A stretch of 64,000 nucleotides of DNA from the NCBI GenBank assembly GCA_032622095.1, contig CP136062.1:141254351-141318350 (forward strand), given 5' to 3'. Positions 33,435-44,219 of this stretch are shown in pieces; positions within the stretch are counted from its first letter, which is position 1; each line of letters begins with the position of its first letter. The notes beneath the pieces are model-generated. The model was not told the origin of the DNA. It did not search any database and saw only the letters and a list, made by a program, of their open reading frames with translations. The position numbers and the translations under genes are program-made. The stretch comes from Siphonodentalium dalli. Taxonomy: Eukaryota > Mollusca > Scaphopoda > Gadilida > Siphonodentaliidae.

Positions 33435-33580
33435 ATAGAACACAAGACAACCATAGTCAAAAATGGTCACACCCCGATCAAGATCATATTATTAGGCATA
33501 TGTATAATATACGTTGGTTTCATGAATGAACTACGGCTTATTACTGCAAGTTCCTCTTTCACCACACCGAAAGCCTCTAA
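33435..33580 (-). repeat. Dispersed repeat copy ending at the WSC exon 3 acceptor
   Basis: On the minus strand, 'cattcatgaaaccaacgtat', 'ataatatgatcttgatcgg', 'gaccatttttgactatgg' and 'ttgtcttgtgttctatag' match blocks F, G and A of the dispersed repeat at 12219, 14875 and 50153. The match runs up to the exon boundary. Confidence 0.75.
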
Positions 33581-33589
33581 ATACGGATA

Positions 33590-35070
33590 ACAAATCTAGT
33601 TATCGGTTAAATACACACCCTATACTTCGCAATACGATTTTTAGTCTACATTCCAACCGAGACGTACTTCATCAGTAATTTTAGCTGTTATATTATGCAT
33701 TGTGTTCGGGCCGCAATAAAATCTTCAAGAGTGGCCCAGCTATATTGTTCCCATCTAAATATCGAAAGCAATTAACGCGGTCATAAAGGTTACATACTGC
33801 AGCAATTGAGACATCCGCGAATATATAAACAGAAAACACTTCATAAAACTACAGTGCAAATACAATACATTTGTTATATATGCTACTATTTGACTATTAT
33901 ATATAATTATACGGTATATATCATATATGCAACGTCAGCCATTGTTGATTAATCCTTTCTTGTTTCCGTCACCTGTTTACCGTCGTTCCGTTTTTTTGGA
34001 TTTGTCGTAATATTTGGCGTAAACAGTTTGTTGTCTATTTACCGAAATAAAATTACATCTTCTTCAAATGATACCTGATGTCTTGATTATATTACTAATC
34101 TTGGACAATATCACCAGAAAAACAATGGATGTCACCTTTTATGTTATTTTGTGGTAATAGGACATTATATAATATATATATTTACGTATAGCCCCATTGA
34201 CACGGCCAGATCACACTGGCAGTATACACCAATAGGGCGTAATAATTATCAGCAGTGGAGTGTGAAAGGATACAAATAAAGCCACACAGCGTTCTTAGAT
34301 TCAAAATAAAAAAATCTTAAGACTGCTCGTATAGTTGCAAAAACCAACGAAAAAAAGCGTTCAAAATCTTGCACATTAACACTGCCTGTATATTTTTCAT
34401 ATGAAAGTATAGAGATATTGGTGAAACCTCCTATTTAAACTGGAATTGAACTAGCAGGCGTATTAATTTTTCACATCGTCAAGACTCATACGGCCTTGTC
34501 TGAAAAAGTTTACACAACCATTTATTTTTTATATGTTTCATCGGAAAATGTGACTACAGGCATATATAGTTTTGCAGGCATTCATATAATAATTAAGGAA
34601 TATTTGAAAAGTTTAATATTTTCCTAAGTGCAGTCGATGTTAGACTTATATCGCCCTCGGTTTGAAAATTACAAACTATATTGGTGTTAAATGTTACATA
34701 AGAAATGAACGGCGCTTTCAATGTGGTCATGAAATTTTGCTGAATTTATATATGGTGGTAAAAACCCACGATCACGTTGAATCCGCCATTTATTACTTAT
34801 TTGTATACTTAAATTCATTATCATTGTTTCATTAATTTGTTTGTTTTAATAATTCTCAAAGGGACGTACACGTATATCATGATTCATGACCTAGTCGGAC
34901 TAAATGTTCATGATGTATAGTGCACATCTGTGTACATGATACAGGCTTGGTGGAAACCGATGTCAATTTTTTTTTCTAGTAATAATTTTGGTTAACCTTC
35001 CCACCCCCATATCTGCAAGTGATCCAGAATGGAGACACTTGTTATGTTTATACAGCACCGTCATCTTCCT
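33590..35070. other. Intronic sequence without recognised features
   Basis: AT-rich. No pairable repeats, open frames of note or RNA genes are recognised. Confidence 0.4.
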
Positions 35071-35079
35071 CGTAAAATG

Positions 35080-35406
35080 TTACTGCTTATTGTTTGTTAA
35101 GTTCTGTCTGTATTTAATCCTATTTGATTGTAATAGGTAGGTATCAGTCATGAGCCACACTTTAATCACTGCCTTTCTTGATGCCACAGGCGAGTGTTTT
35201 GATGCTTCCCATACTCGATGTGGTGTATTGGTGGAGTCATCTTGTAGTTTTATCATACTTAATGTGGTTCTATTTTTATACTCATACCCATTTTGCATGT
35301 TCCAATATTGATGGACTTGTTTTTTACACATTGCTTTATATTCCTCTACTTTTGAATTATAAATGGTAGTATGCAGTATTAACACTGAGTGGGTCGGGTA
35401 GATCAT
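35080..35406 (-). pseudogene. LINE ORF2 relic (C-terminal region)
   Basis: The minus-strand frame reads 'KQVHQYWNMQNGYEYKNRT', then 'PHRVWEA' and 'LMTDTYLLQSNRIKYRQ'. This spacing (QYW, Hp-W, then a 'lLTgTYiLQsnRakf' block) is what I know from the region just before the zinc motif of RTE/I-like LINE polyproteins. The zinc motif itself is not visible downstream. It is a short isolated relic of a different LINE family from those at 19-33 kb. Identification is from memory of the family pattern, so moderate. Confidence 0.5.
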
Positions 35407-36457
35407 ATTTATCGATCACATTTATTATGACTACGAAACAGCTGTTGCTATTATTATCTTTAATCAGTAATTGTCTCAATCCTAATTCATACTCCGCAGT
35501 GTTATGTTTTGTTTTTTTGCGACATTGATTAAGAATGTTAGCATTGTTAGGTCAATAACTCATTGTGTTGGTACTGCATTTGGTGTTATCAACAGTACAA
35601 CATTAATGCTTGGTACGTGGATGGGTAGGATACTGGGGTACTAGGATAATATGCTGGTATACTAGGAAAGTACCTAGTTATACCAGGGTTATACCATATA
35701 GTATGTACGAGGGTGGAGCCCACGTACTTTTTCATTTCGGCCAATTTGGCCGGTTACTTCATGTGACTTTTTCATCTGACGTGTGTGTCGGATAATTGAT
35801 CTGGAGGATTTATGTAAATGTTAGCCCAAACTACATTTCCAAGTAACGATGGTTTTGTTGTTTATTTTGAGGAATAATACCGCGTCAGATGAATTCAGCC
35901 CAAATATGTTAACAGTTGTCGTGTCAAACATTCGGCAGTAGGTTAGCGTTATTTAGTATTTGTGGATGTCCTTTAACATGGGGAAAATAGACTACTGCGC
36001 TTGAACGAGCATGTGAATTTGTCGTTTTTAATGTACAGCAACTTGATAATCAATAACAGAGGCATTCTCTGTCAAATAAGGTCGCTCTATTTACGGTATT
36101 AATTGCGGAACTTTCTAAAGTAAACTACGCGTAAACGGATACATACGGTAAATTATAGAATGTGCCGGAATCGGCCTAATCGCCCCATGGCCAACTCGCC
36201 CAGTCGACGTGTGTCAATTCGGTACCTACTATAACATGTACCCGAGTCCGATTCGGAATAAAAGATGTATACGGGTGTTATATAGCGTTTGGTCCGTTGT
36301 TTCTCAATGAATATTATTGAAATTTGGTGTATATGTCCGGGCTGGGACATGGAATACAACAACGTTTGAATTGTTTTTAAATTTACAAATTTGTTGATTT
36401 TATTCAATTTGTTTTCGTTCTGAAAACACACTATAAAGTGTATATAATATAATAAAG

Positions 36458-36752
36458 AACACGAGACATACATAATTTATAAACTGTTAACAAAAGATAT
36501 CAAATTCAATACATGACAAAGATGACTCAGTGGAGTTTATAAAGTGAACATAAAAACATTGAGGTAAGAATCTTTTTAAGGAATGCAACTTTATTTAATG
36601 ATAATAAACACATAAATTAAAATAACAAACATGAGACATACATGATTTATAAACTGTTAACAAAAGATATCAAACTCAATACATGACAAAGATGACTCAG
36701 TGAAGTTTATAAAGTGAACATAAAAATATTAAGGTAAGAATCTTTTTAAGCA
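36458..36752. repeat. 170-bp-period direct duplication (two copies)
   Basis: 'gagacatacataatttataa' at 36463 recurs at 36633. The match continues for about 123 bp ('aacaaaagatatcaaa', 'aaagatgactcagtg', 'taagaatctttttaag'). The offset is exactly 170 bp, with few differences. Confidence 0.9.
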
Positions 36753-36759
36753 TTACTAA

Positions 36760-38190
36760 ACCGTATAGCACAGACCACAGTCCACTTCACTCATCCGATC
36801 ATCACCAAACTTCATATTTATCTTGATATTGATCTATCAGATGAGAGCTATCAAATATTTTTTTAATTTCATAGGAAAAAATGGTCGCCAGCGGCCATAT
36901 TGCATTTACGTTATATTTTATCGCGTCATGTCGATATCTAGTATTACTTAGAAATTTCACCTTTCCAGATTCATAATTGCTCCATTGACTGTAACAGATG
37001 AAATTATTCCCCTCTTCGGATAGAGTGTCACTGAAACTTTATTTTGTCAGACTGTCTGTATAATCACTGATTATATATGGCAATAATCTGTAATAAGATG
37101 TAGCACTATTTTATTTTATATTTACATGCAGTGCTGTTTTTATACATCAATTCTAATCCCCCTAGATCATCATGTGATCGATGATACATCGCGCGAGGAC
37201 CTGGTTGAATTAAGGGGGGTTTTATGGATCACTTCTGTCCTCAAGCTAGATTATACTTATGACATTTAATGGCATGTTACTAACGTGGAGGGTTAGATAT
37301 GCTTGAGAAACCACCACTCTTTAATTCACACCAAGTTCTCAGCTGTCATGTTCGGATATTAGAACCCATAGCCATGATATATGGTTTATTTTGTGTATAC
37401 TAGTAATATAGTTATTTTCAGTACCTTTATATACCAGTACTGTGTATAACAATGCATATAAATTAATCCATGTATACATGTATATTGATTCAACGGATTC
37501 AGTGGTTTTGTCCATCAGTCTATCAAATTTGCGGGGAAAACATGGCCACAAGCAGTACACCCTGCTAAATTTCGAATTTGAATCAATTGGCGCACCCTGC
37601 AGCCAGCTTTTATTGGAGAACTTTTTCTTATGTGGATATTTTGGGTCACCGCTAGATGTGAGCCATATTTTGTTCTCAAACTGTCCTTGTGAAGACATCA
37701 CTGCCAGCGGTGATCTTCAATTTTACTATTTTTATGGCTAAATAATTTGGTGATCCTACAGACGACACCCTTGTCCGATCGTCATCAGATTCCACAATTA
37801 TCTTCTGGATAACCAGGGTGAGAGTAATCTAATTTTCCCGAATTTCGTTAAAAAACATTACCACAGGCAGCAATTTGGTATCTTACTCTTTGATCCTCTT
37901 TTGCATGACTGAATTGTTTAGCAACTGTACAGACATATCCTATCCCTCATCTGGTTTTTATATACATGTATATCTCTTCATGCGGATAGCCAGTATTACG
38001 TAGGTACTTCAACTTTCTGCATTCCTGTCATCATTTGAAATATAAAAATTTACCTGATACATGCACCCTTCAAAATTTGTTTCGTCGTATCTATTTTAAT
38101 GACCCGTATGGTAATATTGATACAGATATATTTGTCAAACATTTCTTTGTACAATATACAGGTATTTAGTTTGTAACTAAATCTAGAAAT
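36760..38190. repeat. Diverged tandem modules ('tccgatcatcaccaaa' type)
   Basis: Recurring phrases suggest an old tandem element: 'catccgatcatcaccaaac' at 36792 and 'ttgtccgatcgtcatcagat' at 37772; 'gatatctagtattacttag' at 36934 and 'atagccagtattacgtag' at 37986; 'ggtcgccagcggccatat' at 36883 against 'tcactgccagcggtgatc' near 37700. No coding region. The frames on both strands at 37339-37741 overlap and are not recognised. Confidence 0.5.
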
Positions 38191-38194
38191 ATAT

Positions 38195-38700
38195 AATAGT
38201 AGCTCGTGGACCCCACTTCGTCCGGGATGTTCCCCTCTGATTTTCGGAGAAATGCGCGATTTAACCTTGAATTGACTATTTTAAAGGTGAAGGTCATGTC
38301 GGGGTCACGATTTGACCCGTCCAAAACACTCCCCGGACAAAAGTCACGACAAAAGTACCCGTCGAAATCCGCCCGGCTTTATACCCGATTTGACCTTGAA
38401 TTGACAATTTTGAATGTCAAGATCAGGTCAGGGTCATGATTTGACCCACCCGAAACACTCCTGGGACAAAAGTAACAGTAGGTATCAAATTTCGTTGAAA
38501 TACTTCCGTTTTACCAGATTTGACCTTGAATTGATCTTTTTGAATGTCAAAGTCAGGTCGGGATCAAGATTTGACCCGGTCCAAAATACTCCCTGGAAAT
38601 AATTTCCCCTAGGTATCAAATTTCGTCAAATCTGTCCGGCAGTTTTCCCGGCCATAGCTAACAGACAAACAGACAGACAAATGTCCAAAATATATATTAA
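38195..38700 (+). repeat. 130-bp-family array, plus orientation (three units)
   Basis: 'accttgaattga' recurs at 38264, 38393 and 38523 (129 and 130 bp). Each unit contains '(g)gtcacgatttgacccgtc' and 'aaacactcc'. It starts 'gctcgtggaccccacttcgt' and ends 'acagacaaacagacagac' and 'ccaaaatatatattaaac'. Confidence 0.9.
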
Positions 38701-39082
38701 ACTAGCTGATGTACTCGACTTCGTTCGGGCTAGTTAGGGATTTTTTTTTTGATCGCCTCCATCTGGACAGTACCCAGTATATACAGCGTCTGGCCAAACT
38801 ATTGTTCAATTGGTCCAGAAACATGCCTATATCAGCACGTTCGAGAACATGGTCCCACGTGAAATTGGACCCGTCCATATTGCTCCCGGGATCGAAGTAG
38901 TCCTACGCACAAATTTTTAGTCGGATCGGTCAAGGTCCAGAAACATGCCTATGAGCGAGGTCAAGTTGACACGTTAAATACCAAATTCGAGCAGTGTTAG
39001 AGTCTATAACACATACACACATGCATTCACGCATACACACATACATACATACATACATACAGACAGGTGTTTCAAAATGTAT
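38701..39082 (+). repeat. Second element of the 'ctagctga...cgacttcgt' type
   Basis: It begins 'actagctgatgtactcgact' immediately after the previous element ends and closes with (ACAT)n plus 'cagacaggtgtttcaaaatg'. The start and end are analogous to 38195-38700 but the body is different, so it is a related non-autonomous element placed head-to-tail. Confidence 0.7.
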
Positions 39083-39417
39083 AATCGATAGCTACAACAA
39101 TTCTATGGTAGATAGTTCACGGCCGACCTGATGCATGCATCTTAGTTTTCTTGTATGGGGTTGTCAGTGTTTTTGCGGCGTTTCTCTGTGGTTCGCGGTG
39201 AATCTCGGTGGCCCGTCTGAAGGATTGATTCATCCTAATCTGCTCCATGCAACTTCACCGTGGATCACCGCGAAATAATTACCGTGAATCATGGCCACCC
39301 ACACGCAATGGGCCCAGTGGTGTCCCCATCGTGTTGAGCGTTTTCTTATCGCACTCTTATATTTGCATAATTATCCTGAATAATCACCATATCCCTATAT
39401 AAGTGTACATGGCTCAC

Positions 39418-39546
39418 CTTTAGATGCACAGAAGTCCATGCACATTTCCGGCTGGTTTGTGAGTGGTTGGTCATATTGGGCAGCACACAGTTCCCTTGGG
39501 TTCTGTTCTTTGTAACACCCGAGATATGTACCACGTTTAGTGCGAG
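39418..39546 (-). CDS. Secreted PAN-WSC protein, exon 2 (first half of WSC)
   Basis: Minus strand, 129 bp, symmetric phase 1-1. The acceptor is 'tatctatattttcag' before 39546 and the donor GTGAGC follows 39418. It encodes 'RTKRGTYLGCYKEQ', then 'LCAAQYDQPLTNQPEMC' and 'MDFCASK'. That is the WSC opening pattern: Y-x-G-C-Y, a loop with Leu/Pro, then C-x3-C. Joined to exon 3 it gives FCASK-GYKYGG and completes the domain without frame change. The 3' side is followed by a long intron. A hairpin element (39593-39798) lies only 46 bp upstream of the acceptor. The function of the intact protein is probably extracellular carbohydrate binding, which is family knowledge and not shown here. Confidence 0.85.
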
Positions 39547-39592
39547 CTGAAAATATAGATAAAACGTATTATAGCAATACGACGCGTCACTG

Positions 39593-39798
39593 AGTCGCGG
39601 CCATATTGGATCCATCCAGCCCCGTTCAGTTTTTTTTTGGTGCCACAGGTCAAAGTTCTGGAGTAGCATTCAATAATTATGTGGAATTTATGAATATTCA
39701 AAAGCTCCATATATGGAAAGCTACTCCAGAACTTTGACATGTATATAGCACTAAATAAAAACGGAACGGGGCTAGGTGGATCCAATATGGTCGTGACT
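39593..39798. mobile_element. Hairpin MITE beside the WSC exon 2 acceptor
   Basis: 'ccatattggatccatccagc' with 'cccgttc' (left) pairs with 'aacggggctaggtggatcca' with 'atatgg' (right). Inner blocks 'gtcaaagttctggagtagc' and 'gctactccagaactttgac' also pair. The arms are about 80 bp with a loop of about 45 bp. No clear target duplication. Confidence 0.85.
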
Positions 39799-39859
39799 CC
39801 TGATGACTCGGTGATAATTAAGGCGTATTATACCATTATGTGACACCTGATCAGTGACA

Positions 39860-40650
39860 TGGCTAGAGGGTTTCGTCCACCTTGTAATTTCCAACTGAAC
39901 ACCCCGTCGATTGAACCACACGTACAAAGCCATGAGTAAGTGTGCGTAATTCTATTTGTACACCCTCTTGGCATTTGATTTTTCCCAACTCTTCCCTCAC
40001 AGTCATGGATGTATCTCCCGCACTTTTCGCTATGTTTGGACACTTTGTCAGCCTTGCAACACGGGAAATAATATCCTTTAATTTGATATATAGAAACCTT
40101 TGTTCGGTCAAAGTGGAGCAAAGGTGATCTTTTTTGTTTTGTTTTGTCCCACGGACTAATGGTAGCCTATTCTAAATGGATCAGATGTCTTGTGTGGCCA
40201 ATATATATACTATACTAGCCCTAGGGGATCCATGAGAAAAGTTTGAGATCTGAATAGGAAGATTGCAAAACCCTAATATCTGGTTGACCATGGTTCGGCC
40301 CGGTGTGAGAAAATTTTGAAATCTGAACATGAAAAATGCAAATTCCTATAGCATCTATAGACTGGCCTCAAGATTTCCAACTGTTGCAAATTTTCCAACC
40401 TGAACCCCACCCCTAAGGTTGGAATATGCTGTGCAACTGATGGCCATTTCAGTCCAAACGTTTTACAAAAAGTAAGAAAATATGCAAATGTTGGTCTAAA
40501 ACAACAAATTACCCACTAACAATTTGTTGGAAAATCAAACTACGAGAACAATTTGAACCTATTATTGGTGTGAAATTTCCAACTGTTGGAAATTCTGACC
40601 AAAGTTTTTGGGGACCCGCCTGTTACCATGCGCGTCCCTGCACCTGGTAA
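39860..40650 (+). repeat. Dispersed repeat, inverted partner of 21420-22070
   Basis: Carries the matching blocks listed for 21420-22070 in the opposite orientation, for example 'atggtagcctattctaaatg' at 40161 and 'caaatgttggtctaaaacaa' at 40486. A polypyrimidine run with CAG at about 39977-40002 resembles a plus-strand splice acceptor, but no recognisable exon follows. Confidence 0.75.
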
Positions 40651-41015
40651 GAAGTTCTCGGTGGAACTATTGTCAACGCTCTTCGCGAATGAAAGAATAA
40701 GTTTAATACAACAATTTTAAGCCACACGTTAAGGAGGATACGCACATTTTGCATACACCCAGCCAAAATGACAAAATGTTTTCAACAAGGAATTTCTCTG
40801 GATCTCTCCGGTAAAGAAAATCTTGAATTTCACATATCCTCATCTTCACATTATACAGAATCTGGCAAATTTTGAGAGTGGACAAAAACAATGGATTTTA
40901 ATTTGAGAGGTTGAACATATTGGTTTCTTTTTTGTCCCTTTCGGTACCAAGAAACTGCTAGAATCTATATGGGGCGCCGTTCTTCTATTTATTGCTCATT
41001 AATGATATAAATAAT
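40650..41015. other. Intronic sequence without recognised features
   Basis: Nothing supportable. The minus-strand frame at 40703-40891 has no recognisable domain. Confidence 0.4.
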
Positions 41016-41023
41016 TTATTTTA

Positions 41024-41405
41024 TGATATCACAAAGTGAATATATGATATAAATTTCGAATATATGATATCTTAAAATAGTAAGCATTTAGTGATATCAC
41101 ATATTCGATTTTATGATATCATAAAATAAATCTGTGATATCCATTTTGTGATATCGATAATTCGGATGAACTAACTGCATTTAGTGATATCATAACAAAT
41201 ATTTATTGATATCCTAAAATTATTATGATATCACAAAATCGAATTATTGATATCACTAAATACTTACTTACATATATTCGATTTTATGATATCACAAATT
41301 CATTTTATGATATCAATAATTCGAATTAGTGATATCATATATTCATTTTGTGATATCAAGAAATACTAGTTATTTTATAATATCACATATTCGATTTTAT
41401 GACAT
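41024..41405. repeat. GATATC-palindrome array
   Basis: GATATC occurs 14 times by my count in about 345 bp (41024-41367), usually as TGATATCA, with AT-rich spacers of roughly 15-25 bp such as 'aattcga' and 'attttatga'. Because the core and spacers are near-palindromic, both strands read alike. Confidence 0.9.
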
Positions 41406-41704
41406 CACTAATTCACGGATTTCAGTAAAAGTGCGGTCTAAATGAAAGATCCCACAAACTTTCGCCATGCGCTCCAAGCATGTTTTCGCCACATGTTTAT
41501 CGGTCCACGTGTGGCAAACGTATACTAGAAGTTTTCAACACATAGCGTAATTTCTCAGCTGAATTCCGGCATAATGTCTTTATCACGGACTACTTTTGAT
41601 TTTACTTTTGAGTTTATCGGTCCTATTGTTGGGGAAACAAACTATTCTCGCGTTCGTTAACCCATCAATAACAATGACAACGTCACCATATATCCCTGAG
41701 CAAC

Positions 41705-43135
41705 CAGGGGGTGGGGTCAGGAAACAAATTACGGATACAAGGTAGAAATTTTGTGTTTTTCAGTTTTGGGGACCCACCATCCCGGGAGCGTAAGTTTTTT
41801 CCACCCAGGTCTGGGACACCTACCCGGGACCGTAAGTTTTTTCCACCCAGGTCTGGGACACCCACCCCCAAAATTGGTGAAAACCTTGTATATTCTACTA
41901 AATAATGTGTTGTTGGCAGGGTAAGGGTCTCTCACTGTGTCTGCGCCAGAACTGAGAGAACGCTGATCAAGTACACCAACACAAAATAATCAAACAAAGC
42001 ACATGATTGAAAAATATGCCAACAAAACCAGTGACAAAACCTTTAAAAACACAAATATTTATGGTTATAAAGGTAAAATACCCACTTTAACAGGATAGTT
42101 GTGTCCCTTATTAGCAATAGGTTAAAATATGTGCGTGTGTAAAGTAAAAACACCATCAAACACAGTTCAGTCCTCTCCATGTGGGAAATCACTGGTGAGC
42201 AATGAGGAGCTCCCCTTAAAATCATTCTAGGCGAGTGGCGAGTAGTTCTCCTACAAAATGTCGAGGTGAGTAGTATCCCAGCAGGAGATGCCGAAGGCAT
42301 CTCCCGAAGGCCTGGTGGGGGCGAGTACGGGAGGGGGTCAGGGGGCTTCCCCCCGGAAAATTTTGAAAATTAGATGCTCAGAGATTGAATCTGGAGCCTT
42401 TTAATGCTCCAATGACTGTTCAAATAACGATTTTGTGTCAATAAGTGACAAAAATGCAATGCCACATTGCTAATAGTACACAAGCAAGTATATAAGTTGG
42501 TATTTTTGAAATAAAGTTATCTGATATATTACGTACATTTGAAGCATGTGTATTCGGAGTTATCGACAGTATTTTATTGAACCACGTGGTCTCTCTGTTT
42601 GTTGTGCAGAAATTGTATTGCCGATGTGAATCGGAATCAGTTCGATTTCGAATTAATTCCTCGATCTATTTTAGTAAATAGCGCATATAATAAAAAGAAA
42701 ACCTTCGTGTTTTGAGTGAATACCGGAATTACCTCATTCATGAGATACTTCCGGTATTCACTCAAAACACGCAGGTATCCTCTATGTATAATAAGTTTTA
42801 AAAGCCATGATAAACTATGAGAAAAGATGAGAATGGATTTTTTTTCATTGCAATTTTTTTCCTCGACCAAAACCGGACCCCCATGGTTTCAACTGTTAAA
42901 GGGAGAAATTGTGGACAAAAAATTAAAATATAGAGCCCCCTCACTTGTATAAGGCTATAGCATGCACCACTATATGAATCTGATTGTTTCAATTCATTTT
43001 GAAGCTATAATTTGTCTTAGAAATGATTTTGGAAAAAAAAATTGCATGACATCAGAAAAAATCTGCATTCCGGGCTCGGGGGACACCCACCCACCCGGTC
43101 CTTGTATCCTGTAATTTTTTCCGACCCCCACCCTG
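41705..43135. mobile_element. 1.43-kb non-autonomous hAT-like transposon
   Basis: Its ends are inverted: 'CAGGGGGTGGGGTCAGG' at 41705 and the complement of 'gacccccaccctg' at 43135, continuing to 'ggatacaagg' and 'ccttgtatcc'. GAGCAAC is duplicated on both sides (41698-41704, 43136-43142) and is single at the empty site 44111-44117. CAGGG ends with a duplication near 8 bp suit the hAT superfamily. There is no transposase frame. The interior has a tandem 44-bp duplication (about 41783-41870), a G/C-rich block at 42290-42370 and a perfect hairpin at 42706-42771. Confidence 0.85.
42706..42771. repeat. Perfect 22-bp hairpin
   Basis: 'cgtgttttgagtgaataccg' plus GA (42706-42727) is exactly complementary to 42750-42771. 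The 22-nt loop contains a further ctcat/atgag stem. One mismatch outside, acct/aggt pairing extends the stem. Confidence 0.95.
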
Positions 43136-43244
43136 GAGCAACTGATGACATGACGATACACACCGAGAGCCAACAAACCAAACTAAGCTTGCATTTGCAT
43201 TGTTGCCGTATTGGATGTCATCATGGTTATCCACAAAGAAATAT

Positions 43245-44030
43245 GTTTTATCATTTTATCATTTATGGCAGAATTTGTTTTTGCATTCAATTTTATTGGA
43301 ATACTGGTTGATCAATTCTACACTAATCAGTTTTATATAGTTTTCTCGACTCCTAATAGTTTTTTGTTTTTTATTAACTGAGTTCCAAATATTCGAAAAA
43401 GAATGTTCTGGGAGAATTTCTGAAAATGTTGTTCTTTGTGTTGCTTTTGGTCTGTTTCCTGCGGCTGCCTGTCTACTATTGGTTCCTAGTTTAATACCGA
43501 ATGAGTTTTTGAAGGTTCCTGGTAGTCTATTATAAGCCCAGTCATGCATGCACACTGACGTTTGGTATGTATAAATGTCACTGAATTTCAGAATGTTCAT
43601 TTTTTTGAAAATGGGATCTGTGTGACTATTGTATCTAGAATTGGTTATTGTTCTAATCGCCCTTTTTTGCAATAAAAATATCTTGTTTGTGGCCGCGACA
43701 TGACCCCATATACACGAATGCCGTATATATACCATATGACTCGATTAGTGAGTAATATGGAGTTCGCAGTGCATGACCCGGAAAGAACTTTTTAACTTTG
43801 TTGATACAATTAATAGCTCGAGCCATCTTAGAGCATACAGTTAAAATATGCGTTTTAAACGTGAGATTCTCGTCGATATTATTAATGCCCACAAATTTCA
43901 AGGATGTTTATTCATATATATTCCCTACTCTGTTTAGTTCAGCTGTGTTTATACATAATTTCAACTCTTTCCATTTTTGATCATTATTTTCTGGATGAAT
44001 TAGCGGATATTGATGGTGTCTAGGTAATGT
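43245..44030 (-). pseudogene. LINE RT relic (C-terminal half), minus strand
   Basis: Reading on the minus strand from about 43905: 'NIDENLTFKTHILTVCSK', 'INCINKVKKFFPGHALRT' and 'YYSLIESYGIYTAFVYMG', then after a frame change 'IFLLQKRAIRTITNS', 'NSHTDPIFKKMNILKFSD' and 'AYNRLPGTFKNSF'. 'LQKRAIRTIT...HTDPIFKKMNIL' is the conserved region after the RT palm of CR1-like LINEs. The 3' tail is (ATAAAATG)n-like, at 43245-43265. Two frame changes; non-functional. Confidence 0.8.
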
Positions 44031-44219
44031 GTGGACATTTCTCGGGGAAACAAACTATTCTCGCGTTCGTTAACCCATCAATAACAATGACAACGTCACC
44101 ATATATCCATGAGCAACTGATGACATGACGATACACCCCGAGAGCCAACAAACCAAACTAAGCTTGCATTTGCATGGTTGCCGTATTGGATGTCATCATG
44201 GTTATCCACAAAGAAACTG

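Larger units (their letters stand above)
33433..39417 (-). other. Intron 2 of the PAN-WSC gene (inferred)
   Basis: Donor GTGAGC at 39417-39412 and acceptor TATAG at 33437-33433, on the minus strand; length 5985 bp. Joining the flanking exons preserves frame and completes one WSC domain (FCASK then GYKYGG), which is strong support. It contains a LINE relic (35080-35406), a 170-bp duplication (36458-36752) and the 130-bp array (38200-38660). Confidence 0.75.
41631..44216. repeat. 173-bp direct repeat; one copy split by an insertion
   Basis: 44044-44216 is continuous. The other copy is 41631-41704 plus 43136-43236, separated by the 41705-43135 insertion. Shared text includes 'ggggaaacaaactattctcg', 'gttaacccatcaataaca', 'aactgatgacatgacgatac' and 'gccaacaaaccaaactaagc'. 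The LINE relic at 43245-44030 lies between the two copies. Confidence 0.9.

Noticed and set aside
39955..40127. Polypyrimidine tract with CAG and an open frame on the plus strand
   Set aside because: Looks like an acceptor, but the following frame has no recognisable protein and lies in a dispersed repeat.
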